Positions 1 to 13,260 of a stretch of 64,000 nt of DNA are shown piece by piece. Both the position numbers and the translations under genes were made by a program. The notes under the pieces are model-generated. The model was not told the origin of the DNA, made no database searches, and saw nothing but the letters and a program-made list of their open reading frames with translations. The stretch comes from Mesocentrotus franciscanus. Taxonomy: Eukaryota > Echinodermata > Echinoidea > Camarodonta > Strongylocentrotidae. Where the stretch lies: NCBI GenBank assembly GCA_037976565.1, contig CP137672.1, forward strand, positions 32,534,843-32,598,842. The letters run 5' to 3'. The stretch's first letter is position 1, and the number at the start of each line of letters is the position of its first letter.

Positions 1-641
1 TGAGACGTGATGTGATGTAGATGGGCTCTACCTTCCAATTGTTTTTACACAAAATGCTGAAAAATCCTCTTTTCTTAAAAAGTTTATTAGATACCGTAAC
101 TTTATTTGTAAATTACTGACAAGCATTGAAACATTTATATTCTTACCCATACACTAAATCTCATTATATTGTATCAATATATCATTATATCAATATTCAC
201 TTCAAAATGCATATTATATTCAGAGGATTTAATTTTCGGGGGTCTGCAAATGGGCCACCCTGCCTATAAAAATAATGTCCCAACCTCAATTTTTCATCAT
301 ATCGAATTGCGTAATGCCGAATTGCGTAATGCAGGCGAGACCGCCGAGAGCGTTTCACTTGTTTAAATCATACAAGGTATAATATCACTGGTTTTAAGAT
401 TTGAATATTAGATGAAGTACATGTATGTACTTTTGTAGTTATTGAAGTATTCTTGTTTGTGATGTCCAGTTTATTGTAAAAATTACATTACGGTACTTAG
501 ACTTTAACATTGCGGCATTGTACATTTTAAATAACTCTTATTTTGTCAGTGAGTGACTTAATTTCCAGTAACAAGAATCTTTACAGCGTATTTTTGCCTT
601 TGTCTAACCTGTTTGATATTCATCAATCATTGGAATTCTAG
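1..641. other. Non-coding (probably intron) sequence upstream of first visible WD40 exon
   Basis: AT-rich sequence with no supported exon. It ends in a splice acceptor (AG at 640-641) that opens the first visible WD40 exon, so it is most simply an intron of a gene that starts left of the window. A perfect 15-bp tandem duplication (unit CGAATTGCGTAATGC) lies at 303-317 and 318-332. The short open frame at 169-366 has no family character. Confidence 0.5.
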
Positions 642-3600
642 ATGCAAATGGACTGGTCAAGCTGTGGCATACAGCCAGCGGTCAGTGCCTACACACTATC
701 CATGAACCCAGACAAGCGACCCTGGCCGCGGCATTCGACACCAAGACCTCACTGTTTGTGACCACAGGATCAGATGACAAGATCTATGTCTACGATGCCT
801 CCACTACACAGATTATACAAACCTGTCAACCAAGGTAAGTAGGTCAGGTTTGATAGAGGTCAAATTATATCTGAATAACAACATAAGATCATAGCTAGTT
901 GAGACAGATAGTTACATCAAAAGATGTTGCTCCCAGTTGGTCAGTTATTTCACAAAGTAATTTGGGGTGAATGACTGAAAAAAACCCGCAGCATCACAAA
1001 GAAAATTGTACAGTATCTCACTACTGTAAGACCAAACAACTTTTGTGATGTGGAACTTTTGCGAATTGTTAAAGACAGCCATGATAATGGCAAGAAACTT
1101 TTGCGAAATGCAAAAATTAGTGTGGTGCCAATCGTGATTCAATTATTCTTGAACCATGAAAGTTTTGCAAATTTGAATCGTTCACAAAATTTATTAGCAT
1201 AGCATCTACTGGAAATTTCAGGTTTTACAGCAATGTATCTTCCTTTTTTCCAATTCTTTTTAGCCCCTCAATGAATGTGATGGATGGGCATAGGAGCCGA
1301 GTGTTCTCTGTAAAGTTTCATCCTAGGAACGTCAACGAGTTTGTGACAGGAGGCTGGGACGATACCATTCAGTTCTGGGAGACCAGAAAAGAACATGCTA
1401 TCAGGTAACTATTGTACAAACAAACCAATGATGACTGAATGAAATCGGGGCTAACAAAATATCGATATATAAAGGCAAATGGTAACACAGATATGCCAAT
1501 AGAAATCTGAATTGATAGGGGTAGAAGGGATGTCCCTCTCTATTCGGTGCTCATACCAGCATGGGGGGCTTTTTCCTGATGAGGGTTCTTATAAGGGTTA
1601 TAATATAATGATGTTGATGCATACTCTTAACCTGCGAAATCACTTTGTCTCCTATGAGGCTGCAAGCCTACATTTCACTCAATTTGGACCAAGGCAGGTA
1701 AGAGTCCTGATGAGAAGCACCTTCCTACCCTGCATGGGCATATGGGATTGACTTGGTTTTTAAATTTTATCAGAGACCCTTTGATTCTGAGACAACTGTG
1801 TTATCTACTGAGCCATTCAACAATTGACGTACCATGGTTTCTCTCTTTAGGCAATCTGTTACTCTGTTGTAGTATAGTTGATCCTGCTTCAGAAACCACC
1901 TGTAGAAAGACCACTTATGGTTTCCCCTGAACAGTGTTCCTCATTGAAAAGTGCATAAGGGAACCTGTTCGTAAAGACCACCTCACCTACCTCCAAAGAC
2001 CGCTATTCTTCTCCCCCTTGAGGAGTGGTCTTTGAAAACAGGTTTTACTGTTTGACCCTCTGATATGTTTGTATCCACGCAGGAAATCATATGGACCTCA
2101 CATATGCGGTGATGCCATTGATATTGACCTTCAGCATGATCACATCCTCACAGGGTCATGGAGAAAGACAAATAACCTACAGGTAGGTGACACATCTTTC
2201 TGACATTTGATTTGGTCCTACTAATTATAGCCATGAAAAGCCAAACAAGAGTAGATTGATTAATCTCTCCTTGGCTTCTTTGTGTCCTTTTTCGGCTGTT
2301 CTTGGCTCTTCTCAGCTATTAGTAGGATTGGTCAATGTTATTAGATTAGTAAAAATGTAACTAGATGGAATGCCCCCCTACGGAGTGGAGAATGTGCACT
2401 GTAGAGTTCAGAATAGTAATTGAATCTAATGACAGGGGTAATAATACTGTAAGCATTTTGTTCAGTTGTAACCAGGCTGGTTGTAACTAGTAAAGCACTC
2501 TCTGAGAAACAGCTATTATTACATTTTCCTTGAAACAAGCAGCAGTTTTTTTGTCATTCTTGTTTCATTTGTTTTAGATTTGTTTGTTTGTTTGTTTGTT
2601 TTATTTCAGATTTGGGATTATCCAACAGGCTCACTCATCAAGACTGTTCCCAAAGACATCAGTAATTCATTGGTAAGAGCTTTGTGTGGTTTAGACGGTG
2701 TTGCAAAGATATTGTAACTACTCTCTATGTTCCATTTATACATCACCATGCACAACTATGTTGAAACATAATTGTTCCAGTTAGAAAAAATGAAATATAA
2801 AGTGCATATGATGTTCTAGGTATGCATTGACCCCTCTCCCTCTTGAAAAAGGGAATGCTTCTAGAAAAAAAGTAAACAAAAGAATTCCTACACTTTCTCA
2901 CTTTGCACATTTCTTGAATACTTAAAATTAATATATATTTTAAAGTGTTGACAAAGTGATTAACAATTCAGAAGAGAAATGTAGTCTAACATCGATAATA
3001 TGTATATGACTAGCCCAAAGAAACCTGTTTCACCGACATGACGCATGATAAACTAATCACACAGCAATAAGGTGTTTAACTTGTAAGTTAATATTGAAAA
3101 ATTGAAAGTAGAGTATTTATGCTTATTTATTTGTATTAAAACATAATTTTAGAATTTTATTGGTCCTATGTTTCTTCAGCTTTACTGTGCCCAATGGCTT
3201 GGCAAGGATCACATCGTGGCTGGAGGGTGTGACGCCAACATGGTGAGGGTGATCGACAGGGGTACGCTGCAGGTAAGTCCCAGTCCTTATTAGTCACCTA
3301 CTGTCACGATGGCATACATGGTCTCATTTGTGCATGAAATAAGTACGCAAATACTCCCATCTTACATACAGCACAAATAAATCATATTGGAATTATTTAT
3401 TTGCAAGTGACCCATCACAGAGAGTGGTGTGTAAATAAAGCTATATACATCCCTCAGCCCCGTTCTTGCCAAACAAGTCCATATTGAATATCGTCTGTTG
3501 AGAGCCAGAAGGGCGTTAACCCTATATTAAAGTATTATAATTAATTAACGTCCCTCTAGCCCTCAGCAGATTATGGATAGTATCAAAATTATTGTGATAC

Positions 3601-4155
3601 TTGCAAGGGCTTGTGGTATTTGTAAATATATCATGTGTAAACACATTAGATAAGGATACTAATGAACTCAATAAATTGTTTTACAGCTAGAATCAACCAC
3701 GAAAACTTAATCTTGCATTCTATGGGTTAACAGGTTAGGAGTATAATATCAAACTTTGCGTACCGATCCCAAGGTGGATTTGTAGTCCCTGTGAGCCCTA
3801 TTCTGTGCGAGCCATTTTAGGTGCGTCATTTAATCTGTTTACAAGTCGGTTTTATGTTTATTAGGAGTGTCTCAATGTGCAATATATCTTTAGAGGAGGA
3901 ATATGTGAATCTCATATTTTGTATCTTGTATAGCGACATGAAACCCTTACCTTACAGAGCAAGACTTTTTCTTTTTGGTGTGAGGTACACTTTTATTTAG
4001 TGAAGTTTGTTTTTATTCTCTTGTAGACTACTGGTAGGATAGTGGATCTGTCCCGTGGTGTGTACTGCTTGGATAACAACCGTGAAGGAAACATTCCAAG
4101 GTTTGCAGTCGGGTCCTCTAGCAGTCTACTCTTCCTGGAGATGAAGAAGACGTAA
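642..4155 (+). CDS. WD40-repeat protein, C-terminal part (six exons, 5' partial)
   Basis: Exons are 642-834, 1264-1404, 2083-2182, 2610-2672, 3180-3272 and 4027-4155 (TAA). All have AG/GT borders and compatible phases, giving about 239 residues. WD-type blades are visible: GLVKLWHTASG, TGSDDKIYVYDA, GHRSRVFSVKFHP followed by TGGWDDTIQFWE, then LTGSWRKTNNLQIWDY and AGGCDANMVRVID. Such repeats fold as a beta-propeller used as a protein-interaction platform; no catalytic motif is seen. The first exon enters in mid-codon, so the N-terminus is left of the window. I do not recognise the orthologue, so cellular role and partners are unknown. The exon 4 acceptor sits behind a (TTTG)n pyrimidine-rich tract at about 2577-2602. 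Confidence 0.85.
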
Positions 4156-6860
4156 TCCTCTTTCTTCACTTCAAATACTGTATAAGCCATTGTATTTGCA
4201 TACAGATATCTTTGCCGATAATCAGCACAGGCTACGTACAACTACATTATCACACATGTAAATTGCCAGCTCGTTTACGTGTGTTGTTAAATTTGAGACC
4301 TTGCAACAATTTTTGAAATTTGTGAAAATAATGGCTCATACAGTACATATATCATTAAAGGTTACTTGAGTTCTGATGATGAAACTGCATTTTGAGAGAA
4401 ATTTTATAAAGGTTGTTCTTTATTGTATTTTTCCATCCAGTACATGGCATTAACATAGCCAAATGGAACATGGGGTGGGGGCAATTCCACATGCATTCAG
4501 CATTTTGCCTTCACATGCAATGTTCTTTTGGCAATTGTGAGTAAATTACTCCTGTTTATTTTGTCAAACTGTTCGCTCAGACTTTCTGACCACACCCCTC
4601 CGTAGTAAAAGTTGACTAAGCAAATATTACATGGCTTTTTTTAATTGATATAATATATGTATGCAGAAAATCACCAGTAATGGTTATCTGGGACTACATA
4701 TTCAACTATTATCCTTTAATGCCTATTACTTGGCTATTGTTGACTTTTAATCAAAATCTAATAAGGATATAGTCTATTTGTTGTTGTTGACATTCAATAC
4801 AAATTTTTGTTGGATTGAGAATTTTACTCTTCATCATTGCTGGAACTCATGACTACTTTTAACGGGCGAGGTCTGTAATTAGGCAGCTTTCTCTGCTGAC
4901 AAATGTAGCATGCAGTCACAGCCCTCCTCTGTCATTCCAAGGCCAGTGTTCTTCTAACTTTATGCTGCTCTTACATAGTGTGTGTTTGTTTGCATTCCTG
5001 TTTGATTTGGATAAAATGTATGGATGTTCATCTTGCAAAGATACAAATATCTATTTAATTGGCATATGGCTGTTTGTTTTTTTAATTTTTGCAAGTGAGA
5101 TTTGGCTAATGACAGAGTTTCACAAATGCATGGGTGATTGACTTCTAGTATGACTGAGAATATTTAGAACTATGTTGAATGGAATTAGGGCATATAATTA
5201 ATTCATATGGTATTTTATATTACCGAGTAATGTAAATATTTTGATTTCTTTGTCTTTAAAGTTTGGCTGCAGTTGGTTAACCGTATGGATCGAACACTAA
5301 CATACTATAAAGTGCTTTTGTCAATTTCTTGTTATTAGAAAAAGTGGTATTAATGCTTAGATTACAGCCAAAATGTTTTGACACCCTTATTTTCCAACAC
5401 TTATATCCCCTTCTATAATAATGTGATTAGACTAGTTTTGTCACACACCATTGCACATGAGACTGTATTAGCCCTAGACTAGGTTCTTGTGACTAGGAAG
5501 CATCCTGTATCAATGTTAATAGCCCCTATGTATTCTCCACATCACATCAATATCACAATGTTAGTTTGCATATGTGTGCTAATGATCATATATTTGTGTA
5601 AACACACTCTCCAAAAATATGAGGATGTGCATAGAAATTTCTGTACACGATTCTCTTATCACTATCTTAGGACCCTATGAACACCTTTTCATCTTGGTTT
5701 AAAAGATACTCGAGTCAAACACCCGAGTCAAAGGTCATTCTAAACTCGCACTTGTTCTATTTGCACCCAAATCAAGTTTTCACAGATAAGTTGCCAAACA
5801 ATGAATTATGATCATATATTTTATGTAAATTATATATAGAAGATATTTTTGTTAATATAATTTATTTGCACAAACTGGTCCAGTTGTTTTAATTGCCACC
5901 AGCATGCGACCATCCATATTTCTATTCCCTAATAGTGTCTTTATGCCTTAATATTCTACATTAAAGCGGAGTAACATATTGCATTGTTATGAATAACGTT
6001 TGTAAACAATATATACTTGGCATAATATCTGTGCATCTTCGTTCTATCATGAAGTGTACAAACTAATTGTGAACAAGTTTCCAGAGAGATGATTGATTTT
6101 TTTTTGAAGAACAATACCACTAGCCAGGCAATATAGACATTTTTATAGACATTCCTTAATATGCAGAGAAGATAAGCATTTTGTTATTAAGACTAAGAGA
6201 AACAAAAATTGTATAAGACAAACTGTATAAAGGTCTCTTTCTTTAGTCTGTCTTGTGAGCAGGACTGCAGTTAATTTATATTATTGTGATGTACATATGT
6301 GCATTAGAGTGTGATGTAACTAATTAATAATAAAACTGAAATTCTATAATAACCTTTCCATTAGTGTGATACTCCGTCCAGATGGAATTATAATTTCATA
6401 ATTGTTAAGGTTGAAACACACAAGGAATCTAATCTTGCGATATCTGTATATTACATGTATATACTGAAAGTCTACTTCTTGCATTTTGTAATATTTTGAT
6501 GGTTAGGTATATTTGTAAGAATTTCAATGTTATTCACATAAGTCCTTTCCATGGAATTGTATTTCATGTTGATTGATCATTGATATTCAAGTTCAGAAAT
6601 TTTTGAAAGTGGGAACAGTAAATTTTCTTTTCACCCTAAAATGTGTCTAGGGTAAATTGTTTCTGTAACTTAACAATAACATTACAGTAGGTGTAAGAGA
6701 AGTGTTTTTTTTTTTTTGTTAATTAAAAAATAAGAGTACATGTATAAGGGAAAGGAATACTTTGTAGAAAGGGGGTATGATTAGTATTAATTTGTGTCAT
6801 GTGGAAACTGAAAATTAACAGTGTGACATGTGCAGGGTGAGATGTTATCTAATAAAGACA
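4156..6860 (+). other. Probable long 3' UTR / downstream flank of the WD40 gene
   Basis: No exon or conserved frame is seen after the TAA at 4155. Canonical AATAAA hexamers occur at 6329-6334 and 6851-6856, either of which could end the transcript. Sequence alone cannot say which is used. The rest is AT-rich with no recognised repeat. Confidence 0.35.
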
Positions 6861-7201
6861 ATGTACATGGATATGTTTGAACAAGTTTCATAAATATTTG
6901 CCTTTTTTAATTGACTTGTGAAATACACTGAAATGAATAATGCTACTAGTTTACTACAGGTCTTTGTGGTTACCTGTCATGTCATGTCTTGTCACAATTT
7001 GAAGTAATAAAGTTGAAGTAATAAAGTTAATGCAAGGAAAGGAAAGACTTTGGGAGCAAAATTAGAAGAAGAAAATAAAGAAAGAAAAATCTGTCGCATA
7101 CATACATGTATCATACTTGAAAATAGTGAATCATCCAAATTTACACAGAACAACTTGAAAATCTGATAAACAGTTCAACTCCTTTCTGACCATGTATTAC
7201 A

Positions 7202-7359
7202 TATTGAACACAATGTAGTACCTTTAAAAGATAATTGATGACATGATGGAGATTTAAAAAAAACAAAAAAAACAAGACCATATTGAATACATGTAGTACC
7301 TTTAAAAGATATTTGATGACATGATGGAGATTTAAAAAAAACAAAAAAAAACAAGACCA
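7202..7359. repeat. 79-bp tandem duplication
   Basis: Two head-to-tail copies (7202-7280 and 7281-7359), each running from TATTGAA through a poly-A/C-interrupted tract to AAGACCA. They differ at only a few positions. The paired minus-strand frames here (7141-7378) simply translate this repeat. Confidence 0.9.
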
Positions 7360-9453
7360 TTCCTTCATTTACATACAATTTTATAATTTACTAATTTATT
7401 TCATACCCTGATAGTGATCATTTCTTCAATCAAACTGCATTGTCATCGATGGAATCATTGGTACTATGGCATCTCAACATCTTGAATAATTATAAACTAC
7501 AATAAACATGAATGGAATGTGTATTTTAATTACATTTTATAGATTTTTCTGATGATTTATGAATTACATCACTAACTAATCAACCTTCATTCCATGCATT
7601 ATCAAAATTACATCACACTGAGAGGATGTAATGTACAGTAAAAAAAAATACAAGAGTTTTTGTTATTGTTTTTTCTCCAGGTAAACAGAGAGATGTGGGA
7701 GAGTGCCATTTGCAATAGATATTGTCAGCTAATTTCAATTTTCAGCTAATTTCGATGAAAAAACTGGTCACAGCGATGGCCTTTTGTTTTACACTTTCAT
7801 GATACCCCTAAAAAGTAATGTAAACCTTTTCAGATAGTACTTTGAATAGTGCTTGACACTTGGGCCATTTTCCCCTTCTAATAATTATAGACAAGACAAT
7901 GTCACTGGGCTGTACAGAAATAAATACGTACTTGGGCAGCTCCCTGTAGTTGCACATTCAGTACAATTTTGTTTTATGAAGTTTAATCAAGTTTATTCGT
8001 CTCGCCATATAAGTACTTTTACTGGTTCCAAAACATTGCCAATGGCTCCACTTGAAGGCTTGGACTGCTTGAATCAGCATATTTCATATTTTTAAACTCA
8101 AATAAATCATGAATGCTATCATCCTTATTCACTTCAGTGCTTGAAAAAAATGGCATCAAAGTTCATGCACAAAGGACTTCTTCTTCTGAAAGTCTGTACA
8201 AAGGAAAAAGTATTATTTTTCAAAAATGACTGACAATGATTCACATCCATATTTCTGTTCAAAAACATTCAGTTGCACAATTTAAATTCAAATTTACTAA
8301 TTCCTTCTTCATAACTCCCATGAAGGCAGGAGTCTTCAAGACAGACCATAACATTCATATAATGGTCATTGGACACCTGACCCCTGGTCCTGGATGTCTA
8401 CACCAGCCCCCTTTCCCCCTCCCCCTCATGGTGTTGATCCAGGGGGTTGTCTGGACATCCAACTGACATACCCTTTTCAAATCAAGTCCATTTATCATTG
8501 TACTTTTTGAACTTTACCCTGTATTAATCTATTCCATATTTGCATGGCAAGATTGTCATTCTGTTAATATTCATAAATTTCACACAAAGAAAGGCCACTG
8601 CATGGTTATAACATGATAAAAATGAAATACAAATGAAAAAGTACTGCAAGTTAAAGTAGCATTGGTTTATAAGGGCTCCACATTGAGCATATGGCGAAAA
8701 TCATCCAATGACGATGGAAACGCCATTAATCTCAACAACAACAACAACTGAAAATGACCTTTCTGTAGGGCACTGGCTTATCCACTGCAAAAACAAAGCA
8801 TCTACCAGAACTGTGATTAAAAACAAGCCTATATACATATGTAGGATAAACACTTGCATTTCTTTTTCACAGTAGAATATAGTGTTGTATGACTAGTTTT
8901 CTAGTTGTACTGAGGGATAATATATATTAATTCAAAAGTATGTACATGTGTATATGAAATACAATGACCTTTTAATTGAAAATATGTATAAAGGCCACTT
9001 GTTTCACAATATTTACTTCATATCTTCTGTCAACAAAGATAATTTTTCTTATGTAAATACAATTATACAAATTAATCATATTCTCTTTTAATATAGTAAA
9101 AAAAAAGGGGGGAATCAAGTCGTATTGCACATCAGATAGTTTTCCTTTTCTTGGTCAACAAATCAAATATTTCATGCCTAATTTGAGTATTTGTGAGTGA
9201 CTTTCTATCATATACAAATAGTACCTGTAATTATAAAAAACAATTTCCTGAGCAACTGAACACACATATTACCTTATATCATTTACTGAGAGGCAGAAGG
9301 GTGCATATATCATTGCTTTGATGTCCTTTTGGACAATATATGCATTTGAGGCAAATTATTGCTGTGGAAGTGGAATAAAAGGTACATTATAAAATCTATA
9401 GTATACATTGCATGTATGACAGGGAATAAGTGGGCATCATTGGATATTGTTGG
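7360..9453. other. Intergenic region between convergent WD40 and HSD genes
   Basis: The two genes face each other here, so both 3' ends fall in this stretch. No coding exon is supported. It contains a 54-bp segment (8692-8745) repeated exactly at 43961-44014. A possible minus-strand polyadenylation hexamer (ATTAAA, plus-strand TTTAAT at 9087-9092) would suit the HSD transcript, but this is weak. Confidence 0.4.
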
Positions 9454-11975
9454 TCAGGATAAGCCACATTCCCTTCTATAGTAAACCAGACTCCTTTCAA
9501 CAGCATCATCATAGGTGTACAGAGGCTCATATCCAAGGCATCTCTCTGCTCCTTCACACTGAAAATAATACACTCCATAGGCATATGTCACAGTAGCAGT
9601 GGTCAAGAAAATCTTGACCTTGTAGATTGGCTGAAGAAGCCAGGCACATATTTCTATCACAACTGCAATGGAGTAGAGCAACCAAAATGGAAGAGAAAAG
9701 TTGGTCATCTTGGAGTTGACGCCGATGACCAATGGTGTGAAGAAGTCACTGACTTTCGACACTGGGGTTTCGTCAGTGAGGAAGAAAGCCTGTCCTGCGG
9801 GTGATTCATTGGTTGTTGGTTTCATGAGTTCCTTCACGGCGAGGACATGTCCCCAAGCAATGTTCCCTGCATAGGTGCACTGATAACGCGAGGATTCGCT
9901 CCCCATGCGAACCATCATCTTGTAGAGGCACGCTTGTCGCAGGACATCCCGGTTGTACGTGTCACCCTCGCCGTACACCGGTGTTGGGCGAAGTGCACAC
10001 GTCTGCAGGCGCTTCCCGTTTTGCAGGATGAGATTACTTGCCTTGAGAACAATCTTTTCTGCTTCATACTTGGTGGTTGCATAGAGGCCAAAGTGATGAT
10101 GCTGAGGAATGCCAAGGATCGTCTCTGTACCTCCTATTATAGGCTCCTGACCGATAACCACATCAACTGTGCTTGTGTACACTAAATACTGTATGTTGTG
10201 GTGAATGCAGGCCTGAAGCACATTCTCAGAACCTGTTCAATACGAAGGAGGAGTTTGATCGGTAACCTCATACATTGTAGATGAATGAACAAATAATTAT
10301 GCATTAATGGACATTCACTTGCATGTGTATGTAATATCCAAACATTTAAAATTCGAGGCATGACAAGAAATTGGAAACCACAATTTCATGATCTAAGTAA
10401 AAAGATTGAAAAGAAATTCAGACTTTACAGATTTTGTGAAGAAGTCATTGTTCGTATTTCGATCAAGACGGAGCAAATACACACTCGTAAGAAAATAAAT
10501 TACTACCAACAGAATATTCAGAATATCATAAAAGGAAAGAAGGACATTGCTAGACCAATATGGGAGAGAAGAGGGTGAGGTTGACCCTATTTACTGAAAA
10601 CAATGTTGAATTTTTTAACCAGCAAAAGGAAAAACAAGGAGAAATTGCTCTCTATGCTTTTATTTCCCTGACATAGTTTGGATAATTTTCAAATCAGCTA
10701 ACAGAAATTTTGAGAGAGGGGGGTGAGGGGAGGGGAGGGGAGGGTTACACTCATACCCCACTACTGTTTGAAAAATTAACAAAGAAAAAATAACATACCT
10801 TGAATGTTGACAGAACGGAGAAGATCGGCGTCTGGCACTGGAGACACATCAATCACACCAGCAGTATGAACAACAACAGTGACACCCTTGAAGGCCCTCC
10901 GCAACTCCTCCATGCACAACAGGTCACCCTCAATGTGCGAGAGCTCAGCAGTGGGGTTGCTGACTAGTGAAAAGGGAATCAATGGAGCAGAATAGAGGAG
11001 AGTTTGGATGAGGGGTGAATTTGCAGAATATGAGAGAGTGAGAGAGTGTGAGAGAGAGAGAGAGAGAGAGAGATAGAGAAAGAGTGCTAGAAGTTGGAGG
11101 TTGTATAACCATTTCATTTAGTGCATGTTCTAGGATACATTTATGTAGGGCTCTACACTAATTTTTGTTTGGAAGGGGGTCCAGAGTTCAGCTATAAGAG
11201 TCTGTACATGAGCCCTGACTTGCATAAAATCTCAACTGTCTGTAGCCATGTTGCTGATGTTCATTCTTTTTATTTTTTAAACATTTTTTTAATGAAAAGC
11301 TCATTCATTCATTCAATTCATTCAAGATTGTACCTCAAAAACATATAGCATTCAAATAACATTAAAGGCGCACAATCCTGCCAGTGTAGTTATCGCTGCT
11401 CTAGTCATCGCCATCTTGGTTCCGAAGATCGACTTCTAATTTGCATACAGCTGTCAATCAAAGTTTGAGGAGGGGGGCGCACGCATGGGACTTACGTTAA
11501 TGTTGTACGGCCTGCCTTCGCCAAGCCAGCTGATCGCTGCCGATCGTGACGTCACGAAAGTGGGCGGAAACGGGGAATACGGGGAACGTGCGTCTTTAAA
11601 CAGTGTAAAATATTGAATGGAGTTCATATACTGTAATTATTTTTGTCTTTTTTACAATGGCACAAGTTTCAATAAATGTTGAATGCTGGTTTTAGGGTGG
11701 TAAAGTAAAAGTAAATACATGAATGATTACAAAGAAATTCATGTAGTTTTAGTTTCCTACTGAGTTTGTTAAAACCCTATTAAAGCCTAATCCAACCGTA
11801 CATTATTTGAAAGTTTACCTTCTAGTTCGGGACACCAGGTGAAAGGTTGTAGGTCAAAGGTCCTGACCTCCTTGATGAGAAACTCTCCTTGTTCCAACAG
11901 CTGTTTGATGATGTGCTGACCCAGGAAACCTGATGCTCCGGTCACCATCACAACCTCACCCTCTGTACCAGGCAT
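9454..11975 (-). CDS. HSD3B: 3-beta-hydroxysteroid dehydrogenase / delta5-4 isomerase family enzyme
   Basis: Three minus-strand exons, 11975-11819, 10963-10799 and 10232-9454, join in phase to 366 residues, the usual length of this family. It is an extended short-chain dehydrogenase. The Rossmann motif TGASGFLG is at residues 12-19, VVVHTAG follows in the second strand region, and the active-site YATTK has Tyr158 and Lys162. A hydrophobic stretch at about 287-310 (FSLPFWLLYSIAVV...) fits the family's membrane anchor. Known members oxidise 3-beta-hydroxysterols with NAD+ in ER or mitochondrial membranes. The exact member (steroidogenic versus bile-acid type 7) cannot be told. The start is the ATG at 11975, just upstream of the nucleotide-binding fold. 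Intron 2 carries a G-rich tract and an (AG)n run. No breaks are seen. Confidence 0.9.
10718..10744 (+). other. G-tract cluster with G-quadruplex potential
   Basis: Consecutive G-runs of six, four, four, four and three, separated by TGA or single A, lie in the HSD intron about 55 bp beyond the exon 2 donor. On the HSD transcript this is the C-rich strand, so any quadruplex would form on the non-transcript strand. Confidence 0.6.
11049..11080. repeat. (AG)n microsatellite
   Basis: A pure AG dinucleotide run in the first coding intron of the HSD gene, just upstream of the exon 2 acceptor on the minus strand. There it reads as a CT pyrimidine tract. Confidence 0.9.
11362..11599. mobile_element. 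TTAA-flanked MITE, 238 bp
   Basis: The left end reads TTAAAGGCGCAC and the right end, reverse-complemented, reads TTAAAGACGCACGTTCCCC. This gives imperfect terminal inverted repeats beginning at a TTAA that may be the target duplication. It has no coding capacity and is more GC-rich than its surroundings. It lies in the HSD intron between coding exons 1 and 2. Confidence 0.75.
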
Positions 11976-11999
11976 TTTTATAAAAGCTACAATTTGAAA

Positions 12000-12712
12000 G
12001 GAAAAATCAGTCTGTTATAGCAGTTTCATCTCATTTTTCCCTTCATTTTTCACTTATCTCTTAGAAAAAAAAGAAAAAAAAAGAGGAAATTCAAAATAAA
12101 GCCTCAATCCTGAACTCCTGGTGGTGTCATTTAACAATTGAATTTATAAACACTAACTAGCTAGAAATTTCAATAAAAAAGGCGGAAAATTGGGGGAGGT
12201 GAACAATACAATTTTCATGGATTTGAAAAAAAGTAGTATTTTGTTGTTTCAAAGAACAAAAATTTCACAAAAAGGGTCAAAGAGAACCTCAAAGTTTTAA
12301 GGAAAATTTTGCAAACAATAGGGTACTTTTTTGTAAATTTGTACTGGATTATGATGATAAACCAAAATGGTGCTATATTCAGAACTCAATCTGGAACTGT
12401 TTTTATTAAAAAAAGAGTGACATTTTTGTGGAAAGTGTTCCTAAAAGTCAACATATTATTATTAATGGGGAGTCTTTTTCGACTCTGCTAATGGCGAGTT
12501 ACCCCTTTTTTAATATGGAGGGGAGGGCCGAGGGCCGGAGGTAATCACACTCAGTTCATACTTCATAGGCCTACCGTACTATACTAATCAGCTAATTAAG
12601 ATGTATTATACAACGCAATGAACGCATACTAAGATTCTTGCAACCTCATTGGTCAATTCTTAATCACATGACATTCGCTAAAAGTACTGTTGAACGGCAT
12701 CATTAACCAGCC
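12000..12712. other. Upstream/intron sequence of HSD gene, nothing recognised
   Basis: AT-rich sequence between the HSD first coding exon and the inverted repeats at 12.7-13.2 kb. No exon or repeat boundary could be supported. Confidence 0.4.
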
Positions 12713-12794
12713 GTGCAATTCCGTTTGATCAATTTGCACCATTGCACGCTGACGTCACCGTGCAATGGTACAAATTGATCAAACGAAATTGCAC
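12713..12794. repeat. Long hairpin with a CRE palindrome in its loop
   Basis: Arms of 36 bp (12713-12748 and 12759-12794), nearly perfectly complementary, surround a 10-base spacer. The spacer holds most of TGACGTCA (12750-12757), the cAMP-response-element core. It may be the centre of a foldback MITE rather than a regulatory site. Confidence 0.8.
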
Positions 12795-13002
12795 TCTGAA
12801 GTCACAATAAACATACGCGCGGTGCATGGTACGCGCATGGTTTGCTGCCTGCTTATCAATAGTGCGCGCTCACTACCCGGCTAGCTAGGCTCACTAACAA
12901 TAATTTCATCGAAAAATCGCTGAGATTTGGCCTAGGAAAACTGTTTTCTTAAAAAAAAAAAATGTTTTAAGCCCGTTAATGTCCGAGGTGTTGTATAAAA
13001 CA

Positions 13003-13195
13003 AATAGTGAATGGTCTTTAAACTTTATTCATGCAATGGAACAAGATTTTGCATTCGGTGAAAGATGAGACGCTCCATTCAACGAGGTGCAATAGAGCGT
13101 CTCTAATTACTAAATTAGTCTTAATCTTATCTTAGTTTCACCTCGTGCAAAATATTGTATACCATTGCACTCATGAGTCATGGCCATTCACTATT
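13003..13195. repeat. Foldback repeat, about 190 bp
   Basis: The ends AATAGTGAATGG and CCATTCACTATT are complementary. Further inward pairing includes the CATGCAATGG / CCATTGCA, GGTGAAA / TTTCACC and GAGACGCTC / GAGCGTCTC blocks. It is probably a MITE fragment in the region between the divergent HSD and SURF2 genes. Confidence 0.65.
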
Positions 13196-13221
13196 AGTAT
13201 ATTAGTTATTACTATTAATAC

Positions 13222-13260
13222 TATAGAGTCTAGTATAGAGTCTAGTATAGAGTCTAGTCT
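13222..13260. repeat. 14-bp tandem repeat
   Basis: About three copies of a unit containing TAGAGTCTAGTA, in the HSD-SURF2 intergenic region. Confidence 0.8.

Noticed and set aside
9847..10185. A 112-residue plus-strand frame
   Set aside because: It is the antisense shadow of HSD exon 3, which has clear family motifs.
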